Part shown: one piece after another, positions 41,501 to 49,685 of the stretch
Layout: each line of letters begins with the position of its first letter
Position numbering within the stretch: position 1 is the first letter of the stretch
DNA from: Alteraurantiacibacter buctensis
GTDB lineage: Bacteria > Pseudomonadota > Alphaproteobacteria > Sphingomonadales > Sphingomonadaceae
Reading direction: 5' to 3'
Assembly: GCF_009827655.1 (NCBI RefSeq)
Contig: NZ_WTYV01000005.1
Coordinates: 186,001-250,000 of the forward strand
DNA length: 64,000 bases
Position numbers and translations under genes: made by a program
The notes under the pieces: generated by a model
Database searches by the model: none
What the model was told of the DNA's origin: nothing
Seen by the model: only the letters and a program-made list of their open reading frames with translations

Positions 41501-43015
41501 ATGAGCGGAGCCCCGTCAGCAGCCCTTGCCACTACCGCCACGGCCGATCCGGCGGCGGACGCTACAGGGCTGCACGGCTGGCGCTGGCACGCCGTGGTGA
41601 TGGCCATGGTCACCCTTGCCACCCTGGTCTCGCGCGCCGCCTTCTTCGGCGACCAGGCCGCCGGCTATGACGAACAGCTCTATTCGCTGGTCGCCCAGCG
41701 GATGCTGGCGGGTGACCTGCTTTATGTCGATATATGGGATCGCAAGTCGGTGGGCCTGTTTGCGATCTTTGCCTTTGCCCACCTGCTGGGGGGCGACGAT
41801 GCGCTGGCCTACCAGCTTTTCGCCTGCCTGTTCGCAGCGGTCGGCGGATGGCTGGTCTACCTGGCCGCGCGGCCGCTGGCCGACCGGTTGACGGCCTGTG
41901 GTGCAGCCATGCTCTACCCGCCCCTGATCGCGCTCTACGGCTCCTATTCCGGCCAGGCGGAAAACTTCTTCATTCCACTGGTGATCGCCGCTTTCGTGCT
42001 GGTGACCAGGCTGGATCGGGGGAACGCCGAGGTGCGCGCAGCGGCAGCCATGGCCTTTGGCGGGCTGGCCCTGCAGGTGAAGTTCACCGTGGCTCCGCAA
42101 TGCCTGCTGCTGGGAGCGCTGGCCCTGTGGCATTTCCGCGCCGAACCCCTGCCCCGCCTGGCCGGGCGGGCGGCAGCCTATGCTCTGATCGGGCTGGCAC
42201 CGACGCTGCTCGTTACGGGCTATTACGCCGCAGTCGGGCATTTCGACGCCTACTGGTACGCCAGCGTCGCCTCCAGCATGGACCGCGCACCATCGGGCGG
42301 CGGGCGCTTCATGGCTGAACACCTGTCCGCGCTGGCCCCCATGGCCACGCTGGCCCTTGCCGGCATCTACGCCGCCTTCCGCCTCAACCCGCCGCAGGAC
42401 CGGGGCTATTACCGGCTGGTTGGGCTGTGGGGCCTGAGTGCCCTTGCCGGCATCTACCTGCCGGGCACGCTCTACCTCTATTACTATGCGGCCTTCGTGC
42501 CGATGGCGATCCTGCTGGCGCTGCCCTTCCTCGATCGCCGGCCACGGATGGGCTGGCTGCCACTGCCGCTTGCGCTGCTGGCATGTCTGGTCCTGCTCAA
42601 CATTCCTCTGCGTCTGGACGAGGCCCGCGCCAGCCGCCAGGCGGTGGACGATATGGCGCTGGCGATCCGTTCGCATGTCGATGCCCGGTCACGCTGCCTG
42701 CTGATATTCGATGGCCCGATGGCACTACAGCGGCTTTCCGGGGGCTGCCTGCCTTCGCGGATTGTCTATTCCGACCACTGGAACAACCTGCTGGAACGCG
42801 ACGCCCTGGGCCTTGACCGGGTGGCCGAATTGCAGCGTGTGCTGGCCCGCAGGCCGGGTGCCATCATCACCGCCGACGATCGCGTGACCGAGCAGGACCC
42901 CGATACCAACCGCCTGATCCGACAGGCGCTGGCGGCCGATTATGTCCACGTGATCGCCCGCCCTATCCACAAGCGGACCTATCATGCATGGGTCCTGCGC
43001 GATCATCGTTCCTGA
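41501..43015 (+). CDS. GT-C-type polytopic membrane glycosyltransferase (paralogue)
   Basis: 504 aa, about ten hydrophobic segments. The acidic first-loop motif is Asp57-Glu58 (AAGYDEQLYSLVAQRM), followed by AGDLLYVDIWDRKSVGLFAI, clearly the same block as in the preceding gene. The two are diverged tandem duplicates, 46 bases apart. The C-terminal soluble part (VDDMALAIRSHVDARSRCLL) may bind the acceptor. The end overlaps the converging DMT transporter gene by 13 bases. Substrate unknown. Confidence 0.8.
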   Translation: MSGAPSAALATTATADPAADATGLHGWRWHAVVMAMVTLATLVSRAAFFGDQAAGYDEQLYSLVAQRMLAGDLLYVDIWDRKSVGLFAIFAFAHLLGGDDALAYQLFACLFAAVGGWLVYLAARPLADRLTACGAAMLYPPLIALYGSYSGQAENFFIPLVIAAFVLVTRLDRGNAEVRAAAAMAFGGLALQVKFTVAPQCLLLGALALWHFRAEPLPRLAGRAAAYALIGLAPTLLVTGYYAAVGHFDAYWYASVASSMDRAPSGGGRFMAEHLSALAPMATLALAGIYAAFRLNPPQDRGYYRLVGLWGLSALAGIYLPGTLYLYYYAAFVPMAILLALPFLDRRPRMGWLPLPLALLACLVLLNIPLRLDEARASRQAVDDMALAIRSHVDARSRCLLIFDGPMALQRLSGGCLPSRIVYSDHWNNLLERDALGLDRVAELQRVLARRPGAIITADDRVTEQDPDTNRLIRQALAADYVHVIARPIHKRTYHAWVLRDHRS

Positions 43016-43902
43016 GTGGAGGCCAGCGCCCGCCCGTCCCACCACAGGATCAGGCCCGCCAGCATGATCACCAGCGCCCCGCCGACGGTGGCCAGCGTGG
43101 GCACGTTATCGAACACCAGCCAGCCCAACAGGCTGGCGGTGATGAGCTGGACATAGGTTGCCGGGGCCACGGTGGCCGCACCTGCACGTGTGGTGCCATG
43201 ATAGATCAGCCAATGGCCGGTTGTGCCGGTCACCGCCACGAAGGCGCAGCGGGCCACCACGGTCCAGTCGGGCCAGCCGGCATGGAAAAACTCCAGCCCG
43301 CTCACGGCCCCTGCCAGCGCGGCGATGGACAGCAGCACGGCCGATCCCGCCGCCACGAAGAACTGCATGGAAAGCGCGCTGCCCGCACCGGCCGAGGCGC
43401 GGTTGGCGATCACCAGCAGGCTCATCCCCAGCGCGGTGAACAGCGGCAGCAGGGCCGGCCAGCCCAGCGTGACCACGTTGGGCTGGAGGATGACCAGCAC
43501 TCCGGCAAAGGCCACCGCAATGGCAACCCAGGTGGCCGGGCGCACATTCTCGCCCAGCAAGGGACCGCTGAGCAGCGCGGTGAAGGCCGGCGCCACGAAG
43601 GCAATCGAGATGGCAGTCGCCAGCGGCATGATGAACACCGCACAGAAGAACCCGCAGGTGGCCGTGGCCAGCGCCGCCCCGCGCGCCACCTGCAACCACG
43701 GCCGCTGCGGGCGGAAGGCGGCCCGCCCCTCCGCGCGCCACAGCATGGTGCCCAGCACCAGCGATCCCATGATGAAGCGCAGCGCGGCCACCGCCACGGG
43801 CGACCAAACGCCCGCCATCGTCTTGGTTACTGCATCGCCCAGCGAGAACAGGGCAAACCCCGCCAGCGCCGCCAGCAGCCCGCCCCGGACGTCGTGGGTC
43901 AT
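43003..43902 (-). CDS. DMT-superfamily (EamA) transporter
   Basis: 299 aa, ten predicted helices as two EamA halves. It begins LAALAGFALFSLGDAVTKTM, and the second half has GWPDWTVVARCAFVAVTGTT. The start ATG overlaps the stop of the upstream gene (ATGA). That upstream gene is a clear paralogue: both have DWTVVARCAF and the RAGA(A/G)T(V/I)AP block. Members export metabolites such as amino acids or riboflavin; the substrate here is unknown. Confidence 0.86.
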   Translation of the reverse strand: MTHDVRGGLLAALAGFALFSLGDAVTKTMAGVWSPVAVAALRFIMGSLVLGTMLWRAEGRAAFRPQRPWLQVARGAALATATCGFFCAVFIMPLATAISIAFVAPAFTALLSGPLLGENVRPATWVAIAVAFAGVLVILQPNVVTLGWPALLPLFTALGMSLLVIANRASAGAGSALSMQFFVAAGSAVLLSIAALAGAVSGLEFFHAGWPDWTVVARCAFVAVTGTTGHWLIYHGTTRAGAATVAPATYVQLITASLLGWLVFDNVPTLATVGGALVIMLAGLILWWDGRALASTQER

Positions 43903-44786
43903 GCCTTCCGCCGGCGGGCGGCGTGCCACAGGTACAGGCCGGCACCGATGATGATCGCCGCCCCCAGCAGGGCCATCGCATCGGGCCGGTCGCCAAAGAA
44001 GTACCAGCCCAGCGCGGTCGCCATCAGCAACTGGCCATAGGTCATCGGCGCAATGGTGCCTGCGCCGGCGCGCATCGTGCCCATGAAGATCAGCCACTGG
44101 GCCAGCGTCGCGGTCAGGCCGATGAAAGCGCAGCGGGCCACCACGGTCCAGTCGGCCACGCCAACGTGGAACCGCTCCACCCCGCTCACGTGGCCCACGG
44201 CAGTCGCCCCCAGCAGGAAGATCAGCGCGGTGACCGACATGTAATATTGCATGGCCAGCACGCTGGCCCGTCCGCTCACCTTGCGGTTGGTGATGATCGT
44301 CACGGCCATGCCGCTGGCGCCCAACAGGGGGAACAGCACGCCCCACCCGGCGCTGTCGAAATTGGGCCGCAGTACGATAAACACGCCGATGAAGGCCAGC
44401 AGCGTGGCGATCCAGGTCTCGGCCTTTGCCTTTTCCTTCAGGAAGATCATGGCCAGCACGGCGGTGATCATCGGCTGGGTGAATGCGATGGTCGTCGCCT
44501 CGGCCAGCGGCATCAGCCACACGGCCAGGAACATGCCCAGGGCCGAGCAACTGATCGCCACGCCGCGCACCCATTGCAGCCTGTCGCGCGGCAGGGCCAG
44601 CGCCGCCACCCCTTCATGCCGCACCACCAGCACGGCCAGCAGGCAGGTGCCCACGAAATAGCGGGTGGTGGCCATTGCCGTGGCCGGCCATTCGCCCGCC
44701 ATGCCCTTGATGATCGCATCGCCGATCGACAGCGTGCAGAAGCCGGCCAGGGCAAACAGCAGCCCCGCGCGATCCGATTGTTGCAT
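43899..44786 (-). CDS. DMT-superfamily (EamA) transporter (paralogue)
   Basis: 295 aa, ten predicted helices. It begins LLFALAGFCTLSIGDAIIKG; the second half contains VADWTVVARCAFIGLTATLA. Tandem duplicate of the following gene, overlapping it by four bases, so the two are made together and might form a pair. Start ATG 44786 (MQQSDRAGLL), with only a weak AAGGA about 15 bases upstream. Divergent from cpaF across a 203-bp gap. Confidence 0.85.
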   Translation of the reverse strand: MQQSDRAGLLFALAGFCTLSIGDAIIKGMAGEWPATAMATTRYFVGTCLLAVLVVRHEGVAALALPRDRLQWVRGVAISCSALGMFLAVWLMPLAEATTIAFTQPMITAVLAMIFLKEKAKAETWIATLLAFIGVFIVLRPNFDSAGWGVLFPLLGASGMAVTIITNRKVSGRASVLAMQYYMSVTALIFLLGATAVGHVSGVERFHVGVADWTVVARCAFIGLTATLAQWLIFMGTMRAGAGTIAPMTYGQLLMATALGWYFFGDRPDAMALLGAAIIIGAGLYLWHAARRRKA

Positions 44787-44891
44787 CTGGCCGGCGATCC
44801 TTCCTTGAACCCTCGGCACGGGCCATAGGCGCATGTCCAGCGTTCTGCAAAGGGCCTGACGCGCGATTAACCACACGCGGGAAAGGCCCAC

Positions 44892-44906
44892 TTAACCAGT
44901 TCTTCA
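44892..44906 (+). promoter_or_regulatory. CtrA-like site upstream of cpaF
   Basis: TTAA-CCAGTTC-TTCA matches the CtrA consensus TTAA-N7-TTAA in the first half exactly and in three of four bases in the second. It lies about 85 bases before the cpaF start. A further TTAACC half-site lies at 44867. Pilus genes are CtrA targets in Caulobacter, so the placement is sensible but unproven. Confidence 0.35.
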
Positions 44907-44989
44907 CCTAAATTGGCGACACGGGAGGCTGGATCAGGTGGCGGTCTTTCCCTGCCGCCCGGTCGACTGAAGGACGAGGTTACGCGACA

Positions 44990-46525
44990 ATGAGCGCTTT
45001 CGGACGCAAGAGCGGTGCTGCGGGTATGGGCCAGGGTGCCCGGCCCTCCTTCGGCGTTGCCCGCCCCATGCGCGGCGGCGGTGCCCCTGTGCCGGGCGGC
45101 ATGCCGGCCGGCGGCGAGCAGTTCCCCCCGATCCCGTCCGATGCAGCCCCCGCAGCCCCCGCGGGAGACAGCTATTCCAACGCCTACAACCGCGATGACG
45201 CGATGACCCGGCTGGCCGACCGCGCCAATGCCATTGCCGAAGCCAATCACGAGCCAACCGGGTTCGAAGCCAGCGTCCACAAGATCAAGGAGCAGGTGCT
45301 GCCGCGCCTGCTGGAACGCGTCGACCCCGAAGCCGCCGCCACGCTGACCAAGGACGAGCTGTCCGAGGAATTCCGCCCCATCATCATGGAGGTGCTGGCC
45401 GAGCTGAAGATCACCCTCAACCGGCGCGAGCAGTTCGCGCTGGAAAAGGTGCTGATCGACGAGCTGCTGGGCTTCGGCCCCCTGGAAGAGCTGTTGAGCG
45501 ACCCGGACGTGTCCGACATCATGGTCAACGGCCCGGACCAGACCTACATCGAAAAGAAGGGCAAGCTGCAGATTGCCCCGATCAAGTTCCGCGACGAAAG
45601 CCACCTGTTCCAAATTGCCCAGCGCATCGTGAACCAGGTGGGCCGCCGCGTTGACCAGACCACCCCGCTGGCCGATGCCCGCCTGAAGGACGGTAGCCGC
45701 GTCAACGTGATCGTGCCGCCGCTGTCCCTGCGCGGCACGGCCATCTCGATCCGCAAGTTTTCCGAAAAGCCGATCACCATCGATATGCTGCAGGGCTTCG
45801 GCTCCATGAGCGTGAAGATGGCCACCGCGCTGAAGATCGCCGGTGCCTGCCGAATGAATATCGTTATCTCGGGTGGCACCGGCTCGGGCAAGACGACCAT
45901 GCTCAACGCCCTGTCGAAGATGATCGACCCCGGCGAGCGCGTGCTGACCATCGAGGACGCGGCGGAACTGCGCCTGCAGCAGCCGCACTGGCTGCCGCTG
46001 GAAACCCGCCCGCCGAACCTGGAAGGCCAGGGTGCCATCACCATCGGTGACCTCGTCAAGAACGCCCTGCGTATGCGGCCTGACCGGATCATCCTGGGCG
46101 AAATCCGCGGCGCGGAGTGCTTCGACCTCCTCGCCGCGATGAACACCGGCCACGATGGCTCGATGTGTACGCTGCACGCCAACAGCCCGCGCGAATGCCT
46201 TGGCCGTATGGAAAACATGATCCTGATGGGCGACATCAAGATCCCCAAGGAAGCCATCAGCCGCCAGATCGCCGAATCGGTGGACCTGATCGTGCAGGTG
46301 AAGCGTCTGCGCGACGGCAGCCGCCGCACCACCAACATCACCGAGGTGATCGGCATGGAAGGCGACGTGATCGTCACCCAGGAACTGTTCAAGTTCGAGT
46401 ACCTGGACGAGAGCGAGGACGGCAAGATCCTGGGCGAATTCCGCAGTTCCGGCCTGCGCCCCTACACGCTGGAAAAGGCCCGCCAGTTCGGCTTTGACCA
46501 GGCCTATCTTGAGGCGTGCCTCTAA
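44990..46525 (+). CDS. cpaF: Tad/Flp pilus assembly ATPase CpaF
   Basis: 511 aa secretion ATPase that powers assembly of Flp-type (Tad) pili. The N-terminal 60 residues are Gly/Pro/Ala-rich and disordered. The N-terminal domain has GFGPLEELLSDPDVSDIMVN. Walker A is GGTGSGKTT with Lys301, the Asp box follows (TIEDAAELRLQQ), then Walker B-like IILGEIRGAE and the His box GHDGSMCTLHANS. The other tad/cpa genes are not in the window, so here the ATPase is separate from them. Confidence 0.94.
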   Translation: MSAFGRKSGAAGMGQGARPSFGVARPMRGGGAPVPGGMPAGGEQFPPIPSDAAPAAPAGDSYSNAYNRDDAMTRLADRANAIAEANHEPTGFEASVHKIKEQVLPRLLERVDPEAAATLTKDELSEEFRPIIMEVLAELKITLNRREQFALEKVLIDELLGFGPLEELLSDPDVSDIMVNGPDQTYIEKKGKLQIAPIKFRDESHLFQIAQRIVNQVGRRVDQTTPLADARLKDGSRVNVIVPPLSLRGTAISIRKFSEKPITIDMLQGFGSMSVKMATALKIAGACRMNIVISGGTGSGKTTMLNALSKMIDPGERVLTIEDAAELRLQQPHWLPLETRPPNLEGQGAITIGDLVKNALRMRPDRIILGEIRGAECFDLLAAMNTGHDGSMCTLHANSPRECLGRMENMILMGDIKIPKEAISRQIAESVDLIVQVKRLRDGSRRTTNITEVIGMEGDVIVTQELFKFEYLDESEDGKILGEFRSSGLRPYTLEKARQFGFDQAYLEACL

Positions 46526-46764
46526 CTCTTCAGCAGGCCCAGTACCGCCACCAGCAGGGCCAGCAGGCCCACGCCGAACAGCAGCAGTGAAAGGCTGCTC
46601 CACGGCACCCAGCCGACCGCGTCCAGATGGCGGCGGCGCTGGCGGCGCACTTGTCCCTGCCAGGCCAGGATGGCCAGCAGCAGGCACGCCGCACCGGCCA
46701 ACCCCAGCAGGGCAGCATCGCTGGCGAAGAGGAGATCGTGGCGCAGGTCCATCGCGCTGGCCAT
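46522..46764 (-). CDS. Small membrane protein
   Basis: 80 aa with two hydrophobic segments (LLGLAGAACLLLAILAW and LSLLLFGVGLLALLVAVLGL) separated by a basic QVRRQRRRHLD loop. The stop overlaps the end of cpaF by four bases. The start ATG 46764 has GAGCGG upstream. No family recognised. The reading frame could be extended upstream but without a better start. Confidence 0.55.
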   Translation of the reverse strand: MASAMDLRHDLLFASDAALLGLAGAACLLLAILAWQGQVRRQRRRHLDAVGWVPWSSLSLLLFGVGLLALLVAVLGLLKS

Positions 46765-46827
46765 ATGTGACCGCTCGGCCTCCAGCGCAATGCTTGCACA
46801 AGCGCCGCGCCGGACTATGGCGAACCC

Positions 46828-47748
46828 ATGAGCGCGCGCGAGCATGACCGGCCGGTCCTGGCCCTGCTGATCCGTCTTGGGGGGATCGCCGGCCTCGCCG
46901 CCATGGCCGCGCTGATCAAATTTGCCTCAACCCGCGGCCTGCACCTGATCGAGCTGCTGTTCTGGCGCCAGTTCCTGGCCCTGCCGATCCTGCTGGGCTG
47001 GGCGCTGCTGAGCGGCGGCGTGTCGCAACTGGGCAGCAAACGGCCCAAGGCGCAGATAGCGCGCGGGGTCACCGGGCTGATCGGCATGATCCTGAATTTT
47101 GGTGCGGTGATCATGCTGCCGCTGGCCGAGGCAACCACCTTCGGCTTTTCCGCCCCGATCTTTGCCGTGCTGCTTTCCGTGCTGCTGATGCGCGAGAAGG
47201 TGGGAGTGTGGCGCTGGTCGGCCGTGCTGGCAGGGTTCCTGGGCATTGTGGTGATTGCCCAGCCGGGCAATTCGGACCATGCCATCCCGCTGTTCGGGGC
47301 GGCCGTGGCGCTGGGCGGGGCTTTCATGATCGCGCTGATCTCGATCCAGATCCGCGACCTGTCGAAGACCGAGAACTCGATGGCCATCGTGTTATGGTTT
47401 GCCGCCACCAGCTCGCTGCTGCTGCTGCCCGCACTGCCCTTTGTTTCCACCGCACATGGGTGGGAAGACTGGGGCCTGCTGCTGGCCATCGGCATCACCG
47501 GCACGCTGGGCCAGGTGGGCATCACCACCGCGCTGCGCTTTGGCCAGGTGGCCAGCGTGATCGTGATGGATTATTCGTCGATCGTCTGGGCCACGCTGTT
47601 CGGCTGGCTGCTGTTTGCGGCGCTCCCCAGCACCAGCACCTGGTTTGGCGCGCCGCTGATCATCCTGGCCGGCCTGATCATCGGCTGGCGCGAGCGGCTG
47701 GCCCACAAGCGCTTCGTGGATCAGCGGGCCACGAGCGGGGGAACCTGA
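46828..47748 (+). CDS. DMT-superfamily (EamA) transporter
   Basis: 306 aa, ten predicted helices in two EamA halves (LAAMAALIKFASTRGLHLIE; IPLFGAAVALGGAFMIALIS). Third DMT transporter within 5 kb, but less similar to the tandem pair than they are to each other. Divergent from the small membrane-protein gene. An entericidin-like gene follows 42 bases downstream on the same strand. Substrate unknown. Confidence 0.85.
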   Translation: MSAREHDRPVLALLIRLGGIAGLAAMAALIKFASTRGLHLIELLFWRQFLALPILLGWALLSGGVSQLGSKRPKAQIARGVTGLIGMILNFGAVIMLPLAEATTFGFSAPIFAVLLSVLLMREKVGVWRWSAVLAGFLGIVVIAQPGNSDHAIPLFGAAVALGGAFMIALISIQIRDLSKTENSMAIVLWFAATSSLLLLPALPFVSTAHGWEDWGLLLAIGITGTLGQVGITTALRFGQVASVIVMDYSSIVWATLFGWLLFAALPSTSTWFGAPLIILAGLIIGWRERLAHKRFVDQRATSGGT

Positions 47749-47790
47749 CTTCGGCAGGGCCGTTAAGCAGCAGTTGAAAGGAGTTCTGCC

Positions 47791-47919
47791 ATGTCCCGCA
47801 AGATCGTTCTGGGCGTTACCGCTGCCCTGATGGCTCTGACCGCTACCGCATGCAACACCGTGCGCGGCGCCGGTGCCGACCTGGAATCCGCCGCCAACGC
47901 GGTTGACGAAGAGACGTAA
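47791..47919 (+). CDS. Entericidin-like small lipoprotein
   Basis: 42 aa. A lipoprotein signal leads to TATAC (lipobox, Cys21), then NTVRGAGADLESAANAVDEE, the typical entericidin A/B tail. AAAGGAG lies at a proper distance before the ATG. Such peptides are small membrane lipoproteins; in enterobacteria they form a toxin/antidote pair (EcnB/EcnA), while in alphaproteobacteria they occur singly with unknown role. Confidence 0.85.
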   Translation: MSRKIVLGVTAALMALTATACNTVRGAGADLESAANAVDEET

Positions 47920-47923
47920 GCGC

Positions 47924-48517
47924 TCAGGTCTTCCGATAGACCAGCATGATATTGTTGGCGGGCATGGCTACGCGCCGTGTCCGCCGCAATGCATTATGGA
48001 TGCAGAGTTCGTCCATCCAGGCAGTGTCACGCAAGCCGAAGCGGGCATCCTGCCCTTTCAGCCAGGCATTGAATTCCAGATTGCTGGGCGCGGTGGGAAC
48101 GCCGGCTTCCAGCCACGGGCCATAGACGATCAGCGGGGCTCCCTCAGGCAATATCCGGCCGGCAGCACGAACCAGGCCAAGGGTCGCTTCAGGGGGGCTG
48201 ATATGGATCATGTTGATGCACACTACGGCATCGGCCACCGCCACCGGCCACTCGCTTGCCGAGGCATCGATAGCCAGCGGCGTGGCGATGTTGGCAAGGC
48301 CGCTGTCCGACGACCAGGCCGCGATGGAAGCGCGGGCGCCTTCATCGGGGTCACTTGGCTGCCACCGGAGTTGCGGAAAGCGCGCGGCAAAGTGGATCAC
48401 GTGTTCCCCCGTGCCGCTGGCCACTTCCAGCACCGTGCCGCTGGCAGGCAATTCCTCCGCCAGGACATCGGCAATCGGGCCGCGGTTGCGCGCGGCGGCG
48501 GGGGCCTCGCGCTTCAC
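47924..48517 (-). CDS. DUF938 SAM-dependent methyltransferase-like protein
   Basis: 197 aa. It begins with the family pattern (APAAARNRGPIADVLAEELP) and the SAM-binding VLEVASGTGEHVIHFAARFP. Later blocks CINMIHISPPEATLGL and ILPEGAPLIVYGPW match DUF938. The GTG start overlaps the stop of the upstream ABA4-like gene (GTGA). Target unknown. First-pass ORF prediction extends further upstream, into the ABA4-like gene, which is not credible. Confidence 0.85.
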   Translation of the reverse strand: MKREAPAAARNRGPIADVLAEELPASGTVLEVASGTGEHVIHFAARFPQLRWQPSDPDEGARASIAAWSSDSGLANIATPLAIDASASEWPVAVADAVVCINMIHISPPEATLGLVRAAGRILPEGAPLIVYGPWLEAGVPTAPSNLEFNAWLKGQDARFGLRDTAWMDELCIHNALRRTRRVAMPANNIMLVYRKT

Positions 48518-48984
48518 TTCAGCACCTTGCTGCGCGCGGGACCGGCGCGGCGGGCGGCAGGCTCTCGCACGGCCAGCCACACCAGCAGGCCCAGCGGCCC
48601 TGCCATAAAAGTGGCGATCAGGACCGGGGCCTGCCACAGCTTGGGAAACTGCTTGGCATCGGCATCCCGCGCGATCCACACGCCGGTGAACAGGTCAAGC
48701 GCCAGGTAGTGGACCCAGCCCACCACCACGCCGCCATCGGACAGGAAGATGTTCCTCACCCCCTGGATGCTGGTGAAGCCTGCCTGCCCGGCCCCTGCTG
48801 CCTTGTTGCCATCAAGCAGGCCGGTCACCAGGCCCAGCAGCATGACCGCGTAGGTGAGGCAAAGCAGCGCCACCCCGCAATACATCACTGCGCTGAAGGT
48901 AACGGGCGTGCGCCGAGCCAGGACCAGCGCCGCCCAGCAGGCCAGTGCCACCAGGTTGGCAGCGGTGAACAGGCCTTCCCACAT
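48514..48984 (-). CDS. ABA4-like (DUF4281) membrane protein
   Basis: 156 aa with four predicted helices. It resembles the ABA4-like family, named after the plant protein needed for neoxanthin formation. Family blocks LSDGGVVVGWVHYLALDLFT and WIARDADAKQF are present. In pigmented bacteria a role near carotenoids is possible, but no carotenoid genes are in this window. It is wedged between two genes with overlapping ends (methyltransferase and NAD(P)-binding protein). Confidence 0.8.
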   Translation of the reverse strand: MWEGLFTAANLVALACWAALVLARRTPVTFSAVMYCGVALLCLTYAVMLLGLVTGLLDGNKAAGAGQAGFTSIQGVRNIFLSDGGVVVGWVHYLALDLFTGVWIARDADAKQFPKLWQAPVLIATFMAGPLGLLVWLAVREPAARRAGPARSKVLK

Positions 48985-49685
48985 TATCGCTCTCCCTCAC
49001 CCGCGCGCCGCCAGCGACCGGCCAAGCGGTGCAGGCTGTCATGATCGTGCACGAAGCGGCCGGGGGCCTTCTCCTGCGTGCATTGCAGCGCCGCGGCGGC
49101 CACATCTGCGGCGCGGATCGCGCGGTACTGCCGCCGTTCTCCATGCAATACCATATTGCCCAGCGGTGCGGCCAGTTGACCAAGCAGTTCCAGTGGTCGC
49201 AGGTGTCCGGGGCGGTGGCCGCGCAGCAGGCCGGGTCGCAGCACGTCCAGCCGGGTGAAGCCGATCTTCTCCAGCCCCGCTTCCATCTCGCCCTTGGTCC
49301 TGAGGTAGAAATTGCGACTGGCAAGGGTTGCGCCCACGCTGGAGACGACGGCGAAACCCGTGGCCCCTGCCCCCCTGGCATGCATGGCCGCGCGCAGCAC
49401 CAGGTCACGGTCGATCGCGGCGAAGGCGTCCTTGTCGCCGCCCTGCTGGCGGATCGTGGTGCCCAGCGCGCAGATCACATGGGTCGCCCCAACCGTGGCG
49501 ATGGCCCGGTCCCATCCCTCGGGCGGGGCCACCAGCACTTCCATCCTTGCGCCCGGCGGCAGCGCCACTTCGCTGCGCGCAACGGCCACCAGCCGCACTT
49601 CCGGACGACCAACGGCCAGCGCCAGCACCTGCTGGCCGACCAGGCCCGATGCGCCCAGCACCAGTACGCGGCGCGGATCAGACAT
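48984..49685 (-). CDS. NAD(P)-binding Rossmann-fold protein (atypical SDR)
   Basis: 233 aa. The nucleotide-binding motif VLVLGASGLVGQQVLALAVG is at the N-terminus. Then come HVICALGTTIRQQGG and FAVVSSVGATLASRNFYLRT, which are typical of atypical SDRs of the YbjT/HTATIP2-like type. The Tyr-X-X-X-Lys motif is replaced by NFYLRTKGEME, which can still provide Tyr and Lys. The start overlaps the end of the dGTPase gene by eight bases. Substrate unknown. Confidence 0.83.
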   Translation of the reverse strand: MSDPRRVLVLGASGLVGQQVLALAVGRPEVRLVAVARSEVALPPGARMEVLVAPPEGWDRAIATVGATHVICALGTTIRQQGGDKDAFAAIDRDLVLRAAMHARGAGATGFAVVSSVGATLASRNFYLRTKGEMEAGLEKIGFTRLDVLRPGLLRGHRPGHLRPLELLGQLAAPLGNMVLHGERRQYRAIRAADVAAAALQCTQEKAPGRFVHDHDSLHRLAGRWRRAGEGER

